Source: Diprion similis
Taxonomy: Eukaryota; Arthropoda; Insecta; Hymenoptera; Diprionidae
Reading direction: 5' to 3'
Assembly: GCF_021155765.1 (NCBI RefSeq)
Contig: NC_060117.1
Location: 6,290,001 to 6,354,000 of the forward strand
DNA: 64,000 nucleotides
The position numbers and the translations under genes are program-made. Each line of letters starts with the position of its first letter. The first letter of the stretch is position 1. The notes beneath the pieces are model-generated. The model was given only the letters and a program-made list of their open reading frames with translations, was not told the origin of the DNA and made no database searches. This document shows positions 35,938 through 47,790 of the stretch, piece by piece.

Positions 35938-36592
35938 ATTAGACTGTATCAAAAAAATTGACTATTTTTTTTTTTTAATGTTATACTGAAAATATTATTC
36001 AAGATGACGAAAAAAAAATACCATCAAATTTTTAGATTTTAATATTGATTTTTAGAGGTGCCTCATCGCGATTTTCTACTTTCCATAAGAATAACATGGC
36101 AAAAATGATTCTTGCTCCTTGCGATTTTTATAACTAGATAACGACGCGTTGTACAGAAAATTCATAAACATGTTTCAGTAGGAAATTGAACGTTCTACAA
36201 AAAAGGTCTCTTGTCATTTTACGTTAAATCTACTCCTTCAAAAGTTATTTGAGGTCCTTTGTTGATGTTTGACCTCAAATAACTTTTGAAAGAATAAATT
36301 TATCGTAAAATGAGAACAGACCTTTTTTGTAGAACGTTCAATTTCCTACAAAAACCTGTTTATAAATTTTCTGTACGACGCGTCGTTATCTAGTAATAAA
36401 AATCGCAAGGAGCAAGAACCATTTTTGCCATGTTATTCTTATGGAAAGTAGAAAATCGCGATGAGGCATCTCTAAATATCAATATTAAAATCTGAAATTT
36501 TGATGGTATTTTTTTCCGTCATCTTGAACAATATTTTCAGTATAACATTAGAAAAAAAAAAAAAATAGTCAATTTTTTTGATACAGTCTAAT
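35938..36592. mobile_element. 655-bp near-perfect hairpin (foldback MITE)
   Basis: The left arm (35938-36256, 319 bp) is the reverse complement of the right arm (36271-36592, 322 bp) with roughly 20-25 differences by eye, around a 14-base loop. Ends are ATTAGACTGTATC and GATACAGTCTAAT. A TA just inside the outer border on both sides fits a TA target site. Whole-length pairing is unusual for a MITE and means any transcript would fold into a long double-stranded RNA. Confidence 0.92.
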
Positions 36593-38225
36593 CATCAGTA
36601 TAAGATTTCATCCCTTTGTTATTATATTTCATACGTGAATAAGTAAAGGAAAGTTTCTTCTTAGGAATCATCGTGGAATCATAAAGGACACTGTACTGTC
36701 TGGATTAGCAAGAAGCAAGGGAGACTTTGGCGAGAGCCGAAATTCGAGTTATTCAATTTCTCCACTCTGCTTAACTCTTGAGGCAGGGAACAGCGTGAAA
36801 CACACTCCAATTATTACCAGCCTCGATGATCCCTTTCTGGTATCAATATCGGATTTAATTTTCCTCCTTGAGGATCCGTAGCACCGTTAATAAAAACGTC
36901 CCGTCGAATCTCTCTCGATAATTATTAGATTTGAACAGTTCTTCAGAACACAATTACAATTTATTTTGTAAATATCTGTTGTCAAGTTATTTTTGTATAT
37001 TTACATATTTTATATATATTTTTTTTTTCGAATTCGTTTAACGATTCTAACACTGAAGCTTTTTCCTCCAATTAACAGAATTTAAACTCACTCACGATAT
37101 GTTTATACCTACATGACGCGTGTTTGAAATGTGTTCGACAAAGTGTAAAGCTAACGATAACGATGGCGCAGATATTTTCTCATTCGTTTTCACTCACTAA
37201 TGATGCGTTGCTTGTCTCCAACTCGATATAGGTATATGCTTTTATCCAAGGGGAGTGATTGCAAAGCACAAAAGATAAAATAAGAACAAATATACAAGCG
37301 AGTTCTGCAAGCTCTGAAGAAATAACGGCTGCAAGACTCATGGAAACAATTATTATTCATCTTCCGATTGAAAAAGAAATTTTTTCAACAAGATTTATAA
37401 CGAATTATTACAGTTTTAGATAAAAATGATCAAATTTCAATTTCCCGTGAAGTCAAAAGCTTTTTTTAAACAATGTTTAGATGAAAATGGTCGTCGATCG
37501 TCGTTCACTTTGTAAAATCAAATTAAATATTCTTGAAAAAGTCTAAATTGAAATAAAGAAAGTAAGACTTGTGAGGAGACAGTTTTTTGAAAATTCTAAG
37601 TTATTTTCAATCTTGGAATTGTATAATATTTCCTAAAACATCGCAACGCTTTTTCAGCATTTCGTTTTTTCGATTACCTCTGATCTGCCGTCATTAGCGA
37701 TGAAAAAAAATAAAACAAAAATCTGTACACTGTAAAAAAGAATTTATTCTCCAAGGATCAAATAACTTCTCCAAACAAGAATCCTTTCTCTCTCTCTCTT
37801 TCTCTCTCTTGCACATAACAGTATAAATTCGAGTCACGTTGAAGTAGAAATGGCGAGGGTTACAGCCTTGCGTATTTTGAACGCCGCAATCTCAGAATTG
37901 ATCTTCGATCGGTTGAAAAATTGCACCCACCAAACCGAGCGACGGTAATCCATGGGACATAGATCAGTGTTGGAGTTTAAGGGGAACATAAAACCCAGCT
38001 CGAAACCTCGGGGCCCTTGAATTATCACCCGTTGTTTTACGCGTGGTTCTCAATGTGATCCAGAATCACGAAAATCCAGTGCAAGACTCATAAAATTTCG
38101 ATCCAATATCATCCTCCCTTCGGAGGAAATCTCAGGATTCGTTTCATTCTGCAGGATCTGAGGGATAAACTACAGTTTTGAACGATTTTAACCGAAAGGC
38201 TATTCACTCGTTGAAATCGCTAAAC
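36593..38225. other. No gene seen
   Basis: AT-rich sequence with a CT-rich microsatellite near 37786-37810. No coding frame recognised. Confidence 0.4.
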
Positions 38226-38960
38226 AATGTTGATTACCGATTTTCGTTAAGGAATTGTATTAAACCGCTCGAATTTGTCTGAAATTGTTTAAAATCAGCT
38301 TGAAACTGTTTAAAACTATTTGAAAATTGTTTCAGGCTCCTTGAAGTTAGTTTCTAAGCGTTTGTAATAAATTCGAAAAAGCTTAGTATTACCGATAAAT
38401 CGTTGATACTTCCTGAAATTAGTTTAGAAGCAGTTTACAATCATTTTCAAATCGTTTGAAAGCGCTTGATGCCACTTCGAATTCGTTTGAAACTCCTTGA
38501 AATCAGTTTGAAACCGTTTTTAAAGGGTTTGAAAATCCCTTATAATCAGTTGAAATCACTTATAATAGTTTCAAACTCTTTAAAATTATTTTCAATATCG
38601 TTCGTAATAATTTCGAAACCGTTTGAAATCAGTTTGAAACCGTTTGACACCGTTTATAATAATTTCGAACTATCTCAGAATTACCGATGAATCTTTAACA
38701 CTCCCTGAAACTAGTTTAAAACACTTTGCAATCATATTCAAACCGTATGAATTGCGTTTGATACCACTTCGAATTCGTTTGAAACTCCTTGAAATCAGTT
38801 TCAAACCACTTTTAAAGGTTTGAAAATCCCTTAAAATCAATTGAAATCAGTTATAACAGTTTCAAACTCTTTGAAATTATTTTCAACATCGTTCGTAATC
38901 ATTTCGAAACCGTTTGAAATCAGTTTGAAATAGTTTGTAATGATTTTGTAGAACGGTTTG
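38226..38960. repeat. Higher-order repeat of GTTTGAAA-type monomers, 292-bp period
   Basis: Short degenerate monomers built on GTTTGAAA and TTGAAATCAGTTT fill this region. On a larger scale a block starting CGATAAATCGTTGATACTTC at 38393 recurs at 38685 (CGATGAATCTTTAACACTCC), 292 bp later. Long shared stretches include ACTTCGAATTCGTTTGAAAC and CTCCTTGAAATCAGTTT, so there are nearly two large units. The pattern is satellite-like. Confidence 0.85.
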
Positions 38961-40190
38961 AAATCGCTTGAAACCTGTTCACAATCATTTGACCCTTGAT
39001 CAGCAAATGAACAGCCTTTCGAATATGCCATTAACCAAGCATAAAAAAATAAATAAAAAATCTTCAGTATTTCTTATTTGTAATTTCATTGGCTTATGCA
39101 CCTACCCGTCACGCGATTGCTGGCAATTTCCCCCCAACTTCATTGTTTGAACAAACTAGTACAAGGCACACGGGGATAGAAATTATCTCATTGAAGGCAG
39201 CGGGAGAAAGGATTCTTGAAGGTATATGAAGAGCACTCGGAAGAAAGCCTTGCACGCTTTTAGAGGGAACACTAGTTTTACACACAGCTCCTCAACGTTC
39301 ATTGTATACGAATTTGAAATTGCCGGTCTCGTTTTGGAAGCACTTGTGTATATAGATATATATATATATCCTTCTGCTTCACTCCCTGCACTTCGTAGAT
39401 ATTATACTTCATTGTGAATTCAACGACCGAACCACGTGACACTAAATTACCGAAAACTTTCAGGTAGGCACCTCCCGTTATATTTCGTCTGAAACCACGA
39501 AGTCGAAGGATGATGTAAACGTGACTTGCGGCTAAATTCACCCTTGAAAAGTAGATCTGGCCACCTTTCGACGACATTGCGAAAAATTCCCTACTCATGA
39601 GTATAATTCCAACTATAGACTCTGATCCTGTTTTTTTTTTCATAAAATATATGAAAAATGAATGAATATCGAAAACTCGAGCCACAGTTTGCAGCATTTT
39701 CATTCCTTTCATCTCTACTAATAAGTGTAAGTTTCTTTTTCGGGATACATGCTACCATAACCTAAACACTGCTAGTAAGATTCTTGATCGCGCCATTTTT
39801 AGTAATTTCAGAAACGAAAAATTCGGTATTATCAAGATTTCAGGCTGCAGGTCGTCCTTAAGAAAACAAATCTGACTTTACATCCATGATTAGTGATCCG
39901 AAAAACATTACGGTACCAATTTTCATTCAAATCTATTTATACATTTTCAAGATATTATAATTTTTTGAAATCTTGTTAGTTGAATAATTAAAAAATTACC
40001 GAACCGATCACAGCCAAAATCTAATCAGTTCCAAGTTTGGAAAAGCCGCGTCGTTTGAGACCAAAATCATTAAAATCCGGTAACTCTATTTCGACATACC
40101 GTCTGACAAAAAATTCGATCACACACATGCATACAAACACACAGATAAAAACCCAATTTTTCACTTTCGGGGTGATTCCAATAAATTCGT
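38961..40190. other. No gene recognised
   Basis: Contains a short TA-rich run near 39350-39370 and an open minus-strand frame at 39299-39712 whose translation shows no domain I recognise. No splice or promoter context supports it. Confidence 0.4.
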
Positions 40191-40566
40191 TTTTACGGCA
40201 TGGGAATTGAATAGTACACTTTTTGTGGCAGTTTTCGTTCCGTAAAGTGACGCTTTATACGGTAGCGAACAAAGTTGCGGAATAAAGTCTTTATTCCATA
40301 GTTTTGATGCGCAGTTCAAAGTGCGCATCCCAAACTGCCGAATAAAGTAGCTTCGTCGAACAGATCGCGACATAACCTCACTCTTCGTTTTGTTTTTCAA
40401 TGCCCATACCGTGAAAAATATTGTATGTGGCATGCCCGTAAACCCTTTTTTGGCTCGGATAATTTCAGTACTCGCTTCCGGCTCACCTTCAGCTCGTCCT
40501 GAAATCTTTATCCTTGCAAAAAAAAAAAACAGGCGGTTTAAGGGCATGCCACATAAATAGCTATTT
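40191..40566. mobile_element. Two-module foldback element, copy 2
   Basis: Near-identical and colinear with 32004-32376, including both inverted modules (GGCATGGGAATTGAATAG at the left, GGCATGCCACATAAATAGCT at the right). The two copies differ at a modest number of sites and in A-run length, which suggests recent amplification. Confidence 0.88.
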
Positions 40567-40599
40567 TTCTCCAAAAACTGAAAAACTCCATCCGAATTT

Positions 40600-41045
40600 C
40601 AGAAATTTCAAACACTCAGCTCTGCGGATAGGAGGAAAGAAGTCAGGAGGCCGAGTAAACTCGGTAACTGGTAAAACCGCAGTGTTTGCTCAGGGAGCGG
40701 CGAAAGACGAGGGCGACGAGGGCGAAGCGATTCCCTTTCGGTAGGAAGTTCAGGGCGTTCCTGGAGTTAGGGTTACTAATGGCCCCTCGTGTTCAGCTGC
40801 AGGGGGACCTCGGACCCCCTGGTGCGTCTTTTAAACTTTCAGCTGCAAGGGAGTTGAAGGGAGTGTCCGGGCGAGAATTGGGGGTATTTCCTACCGTCGC
40901 GTCACCCGCGCATGGAATCCGGTTAGAATGTAATCCGCAAGTTCCCTGATTTACCGACCCCTGATGATTCGCCCGCTCTGCGCTTCCGTGCACCCTCAGG
41001 AACTCGAATTTCACCCACGCAGGCTATCCTGTGGCGGGAACGGAA
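40600..41045. other. GC-rich island, no gene recognised
   Basis: About 440 bp that is clearly richer in G+C and CpG than the surrounding AT-rich DNA. Several overlapping frames are open, as expected of GC-rich sequence, and none resembles a known protein. It could be a promoter, a non-coding exon or an old insertion. Confidence 0.45.
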
Positions 41046-43187
41046 TTCGACGTTCTAACGAAATCCTCGAATCTTATCAAAAATAAATTTCACGTTTTTT
41101 ACGCCGTCACTATTGGATGGTGAATGTGGAAGCGTGTCCCTCACACATTTCGATTCTTATAGTTTTTAGTGTGATGTTCTTGCCGATCGAGAAGGGTCTC
41201 GAATTTTTTTCACATTTTCTTAAGCACATTTGAAGTTTTTAAAAAATCAATACGACCAATTCTGAACTTGCCGTTTTTAAAAATCTGAAACAATTCACAC
41301 CGATTCGATGATTTAAGGATCTTAATATTTATTATTTTTTCGAAAGTTTTTTCTAATTTCTGTAGTTTGGAATTGAAATTTTTATGAAAAAAGAAATCTC
41401 AACAAAATTTCGAGACTTTCTTAGGTCGGAGCAACGTCGTACTGAAAAATGATAAAAATTGAAGGAGGTGAGGGACATGGACTGCTGATTTAACGTAGGA
41501 TGTCTCAATTTTTTTCAGACGATCTCTAGGATCTCTACGGTGAACAGTATGAGCCCATAAATATTAGAGACACTCCGAAAACATCAGGGTTCAATTATTT
41601 CGAATGTTTAATTATAAAACCTTTTTTCAAATAGGATCTTTGCGGGAAAAAAATTATACTCGTATTGAGCAGAGAAAGCCAAAATATTGAGTCATATTTT
41701 TTCTTTTTTCAATTGAACAAAAATTGACGAAAATACAGCAGGTTTTAAACTTATAACAATATGACGTCACCCATGCTGAGGTATATGATTATAATATTAC
41801 AAGAACAAATTATTGCCAGTATTTCTCAGCTTGCATTGACACAAAAAAAATTTTGTCACAGAGTAGGAATGTTGTTTTATTCGCGATTACTATATTACTG
41901 ATGAAGATAGCATTGTTGCAGATTTTTTAACGGTTTTTGCCCTCTTCATAACTTTTGTTCCACATGGTATATCCGATTCATCCAATTACCAACGTCAACG
42001 TAACGAAAGATTAAAAAGAAATCACTTTTTACAACTTTGGAATGTCTTTGAAATAATTGAGTTCACAGAATAATATTTCAAACTTCAATCTCCCAATATT
42101 TCAATCTTATAATGTTATTTTTCGAGTTTTGAAACTCATGTTCTGAGAAAGAATTCAGATCTATTTGAGAAAAAAATGATTTTCAAAAATTATTATCCAT
42201 CTTTCTGCATCCCTTATTACCTTCAGAATTGAGTTAAATCCTCGGGAATCTGGGTTCATTTGGTAATATAATCTTATAGTACATAAGAAGAAAGAAAATC
42301 TCTCAAACGATCTCAAATCTAGTCTTAATCTAATCAATCTTACGTGAGTTTATTATCTACTTGAAGCTAGTTTTTCGTATACAAGCCACATCGTCGGAGT
42401 AATTTCCGTAAATGGAAGACGAACTTGTTGGCTTCTGAAAGCGAATTCCTCAATTTATAAGTGGCTTCCGAAAATCGTTCTATCGATTTACTCTACATAA
42501 TGTGAAAGCTGGGGCTTTTAATTTCCCAAGAGATTGAAGAAGAAAATAATAAAGAAGTCGACAAGCATCGACGTCCGAGCCAAGTCAAACGTTGCTTATA
42601 TTTCGTGAATCGTGATGAAACTGCTACAGTACAACGGCAGTTTCAAATAGCTTTGTTTCTTATTTAGAACCAACAATAGTCAACACCCAGTGTAATAACC
42701 TCGTACTTCGTTCCACTTTGTAGGCATCGATTATTGGATCGTCTCGCGCTGTCTGAGCTGAAGTATTATTACACATAGAAACACAACTGCAAATATTCTC
42801 CCCAAGTGTTAGAATACCTTGTGACAAAGCACAATGAAAAATTGTAAGAATTTAACGATCATCATATGATTCGAATTTTGATTTTGCTGTGTCACGTGAC
42901 GTTAACCGAAAGTTTATGTCGTCAGTGTACTACAGAAATTAATGCATCAACCTCATGACTTGCAGTTGAATGTACGATGAGAAGTTTGCTTTGAATACTG
43001 ATGTCAGATCCAATTCACAGTATTAACCGCATTTGACTTGTATAAATAGAACAACTGCGTTAATCTGACGGATAATAAAAAAAGAGCATCCTGAGAAACT
43101 GTTACCACAGTTTTATTGATATTTCCACAACAGATATCAGAGACTAATTTATCAGCCAAACGGTAGCTTTGTGTACAGTAATTTTTA
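41046..43187. other. No gene seen
   Basis: AT-rich sequence without a recognisable coding frame or long repeat. Confidence 0.4.
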
Positions 43188-43379
43188 TGCCTTTTCTTTC
43201 CGGCTAACTTGTTTGCGATCTGGAAGAAAATGTGAGTTCGTTTCTATACGAATTATGTAACAATGACTCCTAATCTATGACGTCGACTGCATCGCCAGTC
43301 ACTTTCACATAATTCGTATAGAGTTGAAACAGCATTTTGTTTCGGACCAAAAAAAAGTTAGCCGGAAAGATAAGGCATC
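43188..43379. repeat. MITE-like family C, copy 1
   Basis: ATGCCTTTTCTTTCCGGCTA at the left is mirrored by TAGCCGGAAAGATAAGGCAT at the right. The inner arms CTATACGAATTATGT and ACATAATTCGTATAG are perfect inverses. A relative lies 130 bp downstream. Confidence 0.88.
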
Positions 43380-43506
43380 ATTAATGAACATTACTACACA
43401 AAAAGACTTGATAGAAAACTCAAGTTCGTATCGTTATTAGTTACTTCTTGAGCTTTCGACCGAGGTTGATCGATCAAAACTTTAGGTACAGTAAAATGAA
43501 TAAATT

Positions 43507-43684
43507 CCTTAAGTTTCCGGCTAACTAGTTTTTCTTCCGAAACAAAATGCAAGTTCAATTCTATAAGAATTGTGTAACAATGACTGTCGTGAGAAAATGG
43601 GATGCATTGTCACATAATTCAGATAGAATCGAAGTCACGTTTTGTTTAAGACCGAAAACAAGTTAGACGGAAGGTTAAGGCATT
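43507..43684. repeat. MITE-like family C, copy 2
   Basis: Begins CCTTAAGTTTCCGGCTAACT and ends AGTTAGACGGAAGGTTAAGG. Shares AAGAATTGTGTAACAATGACT-like and ACATAATTCAGATAG-like inner arms with copy 1. More diverged, so older. Confidence 0.85.
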
Positions 43685-43935
43685 GATGCATAGTTTATTG
43701 TACCTCCAAGTTCGTAGACCCTTTTCTTTTCATGTCGTGTATTCTGCTGCAGAAAATTCTCACGATGTCCGTATAAAAGAAAAGTTGCAGAATATGATAA
43801 GAGGGGAAAACTCGCATGGAAGACAAAAAGGAGAATAAGAGGGATGAAAGAGTAAGGAAAAATTACCGGGGTATCAAATGACGATGCACATCGCGGACGA
43901 AGTGGATCGTGTATAATGATGGTTAACAAGCTTAC

Positions 43936-44020
43936 CTTCTCAGCTCGGTGAACTCCACTGGGATCTTGTTATCTTAGGTGTAGCTGCAACTGCAACCACG
44001 ATGCGAGTGACCCACATGCA
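43936..44020 (-). promoter_or_regulatory. Candidate 5' UTR exon (possibly of the kelch gene)
   Basis: On the minus strand a strong donor (GAGCTGAGAAG | gtaagc) ends a short stretch of balanced composition. The kelch gene needs at least one 5' UTR exon upstream of 31921 on this strand, and this is one possible source. Purely positional. Confidence 0.2.
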
Positions 44021-46416
44021 TGCGGTGATAGAATTTAAATTACTTCCCTTACTCTCGTTCCAAACGAATTTTTTTTAGTATAATTTTTTTTTATCAACCC
44101 TGTGGTTCACTTTTGGTTTAAAAAAATTCAGACAATCTTTCACTTCTCATTTATCGATCTTTTTTATCTTCGTTATAACCGCAACAGAATGTTGTATAAT
44201 CTATGTTTAATACTGTTTTATCGATTAAGCATCCACGAGATAAGAATTATTTATATACTTTTATAAAGTGCGGATATAAACACAATTGTGAATACCGTTT
44301 AGTCTTCAAATTTATACACAAAATCTTTCAGATTTTTATAATATAATCACTAGTGTTAGAAATGTTCTATGATTACATCCGGATTACATGGACCAAATAA
44401 AAGTTTAAAAATTCTCACTCACGCACTGATGGTATCAAATCCAAGTACAGTTAAATGCCTACTCCAACCCTCAGAAACGAACAACAGGTTCTTAACTTCA
44501 CACCTTATACTCATATCGACAAACAAACAGCGACTCGTCCATAGTCATCAATGCTGCATGTAAACAAACATATACGTATGTCACGTCACTATTTCCCCTG
44601 GATCGGAACCAACGGAAAGAGACGTCTGTTCGTTTTCAATGTGGCAATCATCATCGAACGGGGTAAAAGTTATCGAGCGGGATGAAATTTTTTTGCACAC
44701 CTTGATCGGTTTTTGTTACCTAATTTTTGTATTTAAAGACGTAGAGCGTCGCGACGCACGACGCTCAGTTCTGCGTCTGTTCTTACACTGCGGCCGGGTT
44801 CTCGGCTTGCCTGGCTATCGGCGTCGCGGCGTCGCGGCGTCGCGCAGGCGCTTAGAAATCAGCCCCAAACTCATCCGTAGGTCATCTACGTGCCAGGAGC
44901 TTGCAAGCAGCCCCTGCGAGGAGGGAAACCTCGGCAACGACTTGAGGATTACCAGATTCGGGCTGAGCGATGACTTGAAGAAGTCATTTCCTCCTCCCCA
45001 AAATTCTCTTGAGATATATTCGCGCAGCTTTCAAAGCGAGTTAACGAAAATCGCACAATGTTGCTATTATTTTTACCCCAACTATTATATCAAATATTTA
45101 CCCTTATTTTTTCTCACGAGCCATATCTTGCTGAAAAAGAAACTCTAGAAAACTTTAATCCAATATTTTTTTTTCTATTAATATCTTCAGACAAATTTCT
45201 ATTGTCTAATACTGATTTGTAAATAAATAATCGTTGTGCTTGAAAAATGTTGTGGTTTATTTTTAGCAAAAAAATCCTTCTATTTTTTCCCGACATTTTT
45301 GATTTGTTATGAATATTGTATGATTTATCATCCAATTTTTTTTTTTTTTTTTTTTTTTTCGTCTTATCCGAAATAATTTCGAAAAAACGTGATTCGAAGA
45401 ACTTATCAGTTAACACTCGAGCAGAAATTTTAGCGATAAATTCTGAAGCTCTATGTAAAATGTTTCGGGGAAAAGATTCAAGCAAAAAAGCTCTGGTCTG
45501 TTCTACACAATATAAAAACAGAAAAGTGAAGCGACTGTGATGAACGAGATAGAGGAAATGAGTTATTTATGTATGATTCTTGGTCGGGAAGTAAGATAAC
45601 AATAAAATAAATTTTGTCTATTTCTTTCGCGTAAGTTGAGTCATTCGGAAATTTACTTATTTTATCTTCCGCGAGGTTAAAACGAAGCCAGATAAAAGTA
45701 CCGAACTAAATAGCATGTTTAGTTGTTTCAACCATGCGTCTGTGTAAAGTAGTTGCATAGTTCTAGTATAAGTACGAAGAAGACAGAAAAGCGTGCAGTA
45801 AATTGAAATTAAAACAGTTCCAAAAAAAATTTGAAACTAATCTTCTATTAAAAATTTATAATACAGTCCCAGAAGCAATTCAAATTATTCTTTTTTTATC
45901 TTCCTAAACTTCCTGAATACATTCATCGATAATTTATTCGATTTATATTTTTCATGAATTTTACTGCAACACTTCAGTTCAAGTTCAGAATACATACTTT
46001 CAGTCATATTATATCTATCGTTGATTTTTATAATCATTAAATGATTTCTCCGCGTATTCATTGACTTATTTGTCAGCAACACTGGCATTGCTCCAAGGAT
46101 GTGGTTATGCGATTGCTGTAACACTTCCGTCTAGTGCTTCGCAACAGTAAGTATTGAATATGACATATTTCACTATCAGCCAGTTATAAGTATTACTGTT
46201 CAAATATACGAAATATATATCCTAAATTAACAATTTGAAAAAAAGTTTTATGTTTAGATAGTTCAAATTAGCGAGCAAAATGAGCCGAAAAATATCAGAA
46301 TCGGATAAAACAAAGTATATTTTGATTACAAAAACTTTCTTTCAATTGTTGATATCTTAACTCGTTTTATTCAAATTTTCCCAGATTCATTTCTGTTAGA
46401 TAGTAGCCCAGGTAAT
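44021..46416. other. No gene recognised, contains a GC-rich patch
   Basis: A GC-rich, CpG-rich patch at about 44735-44990 includes three near-repeats of GGCGTCGC. It is open on the plus strand but shows no family features and may be a promoter or UTR. The rest is AT-rich. Confidence 0.4.
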
Positions 46417-46587
46417 ACAAAACTTAAGAGTTGTGAGAAAGACGTCTAAAGGATGTCTTCTGCGCCATTTTCTGACGCCTAAAACATATCTTCATGCATA
46501 AAAAGATGTCCTTGGGGTCTTAGAGAGGTCATAAAATGGCGCAGAAGACATCCTTTAGACGTATTTTTGACAACTTTCAGTTTTGTG
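46417..46587. repeat. 170-bp hairpin element
   Basis: The left arm from ACAAAACTTAAGAG through CGTCTAAAGGATGTCTTCTG and CGCCATTTT is mirrored at the right from AAAATGGCGCAGAAGACATC through CTTTAGACG to CAGTTTTGT. The arms are about 53 bp, with AAAGGATGTCTTCTGCGCC perfectly conserved. Confidence 0.88.
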
Positions 46588-46976
46588 CTGTCTTGGAGGG
46601 TAATATATTGTTTAACTCGTGGTCGATATCATTACTAATAAAAATTTCAAATCAATTAAATATGCGAATCCATACAATCTGCGATAAGAGCATGAAAGCA
46701 TCAGAAAGTAAGTGTTTAGACGTTTTTGAACCCATTAGTTCGCAGCTTATTCCTAATTCATGACATGAGGAGACATTTTGAACCGCAAATGATACACCTC
46801 AACCTATGCATAATAAATAACGTGTCGAACAGAGTATGTCGACGAGTAGAATGGAAGAACAGGCTTGTGTGAATCCCGCAGACAGTCTGTGCGCAAAACT
46901 GTTTCTACTGCAAAGTCGGCTGTCCGTCGGCGCTTTTACTACTTCGGTTTATAACAAACGGCGGGAAAGCAGACGA

Positions 46977-46988
46977 CGCGCATGCGCG
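46977..46988. promoter_or_regulatory. NRF-1-like palindrome in a GC-rich block
   Basis: CGCGCATGCGCG matches the palindromic NRF-1/Ewg-type site and sits in a CpG-rich stretch (about 46930-47030). This suggests a broad promoter, but I cannot assign a transcript to it. Confidence 0.35.
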
Positions 46989-47585
46989 GCGTCCGTTGCT
47001 ACGGAGATGCGGAACGGCGCGCGGTGCGAGAATTTGTATTGATTACTCTCTATCCTGTCATCTTTATATATCTCTCTGTATCTCCCACCACTCTACGGGA
47101 CGCTGGATGTGCGCTGGAAACACACGAGTATATAGTGAGATTGGTCTCGCTGTAACTATGAGCAAAGGTACATACATAACACAGGATCAAGGCGGAAATT
47201 TCTTTCGCCAATTTCTGCCAACGATGATCAGAAAGAAGCAAAGATTTGATCGGTTTAATTCAAGTCATTCACGCTGGGACGCAGCGTTCCACCTTTCTTT
47301 TTGGCAGTTTTTTATTTACTAAACTATGTACTTTTTTGGTAATAATTGTCACCAGTTTTTTGCTTCCACATGGCCCATGAAATATTCCCAAGTCTAAAAG
47401 AAATATAAAATTTATTCATTTATTTATGGGATAAATATAGCAGATGTAAATAAATTATTGAAATTCATACTTTTCCACGAATCTTCTATTTTCTGCTAGT
47501 CTACTATGAAAATCGAAATGCCAATTTTCACACAAGCTTAATACATTTAAGAATTTTTTCAAAATTTTTCTTGTTTTTTTTGTTT

Positions 47586-47790
47586 GTCCGCCATATTGGA
47601 TCCGCCATTTTAGATTTTTTAATTTCGAGTTCAGATTCGTAATCAGTGACTCCAAAAACCATGTCTGTAACGTAAAGTCTTGTCAATATCAAATAACTTT
47701 TCGAATTTGCGTCCGCCACATTGGATCCACCATTTTAAATTTTCGAATTTCGAGGTTAGATTCGTAATCAGCGACCTAATTTGGCGATGG
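47586..47790. repeat. 125-bp tandem duplication
   Basis: GTCCGCCATATTGGATCC at 47586 and GTCCGCCACATTGGATCC at 47711 each lead into CGCCATTTTA- or CACCATTTTA-, then AATTTCGAG and AGATTCGTAATCAG. Two units are visible, the second diverged. Confidence 0.85.

Noticed and set aside
39299..39712. 137-codon minus-strand frame
   Set aside because: No signal, domain or exon context was seen, and part comes from a TA-rich microsatellite.
44639..45148. 169-codon plus-strand frame
   Set aside because: It starts in GC-rich DNA and ends in AT-rich low-complexity sequence, with no domain or splice support.
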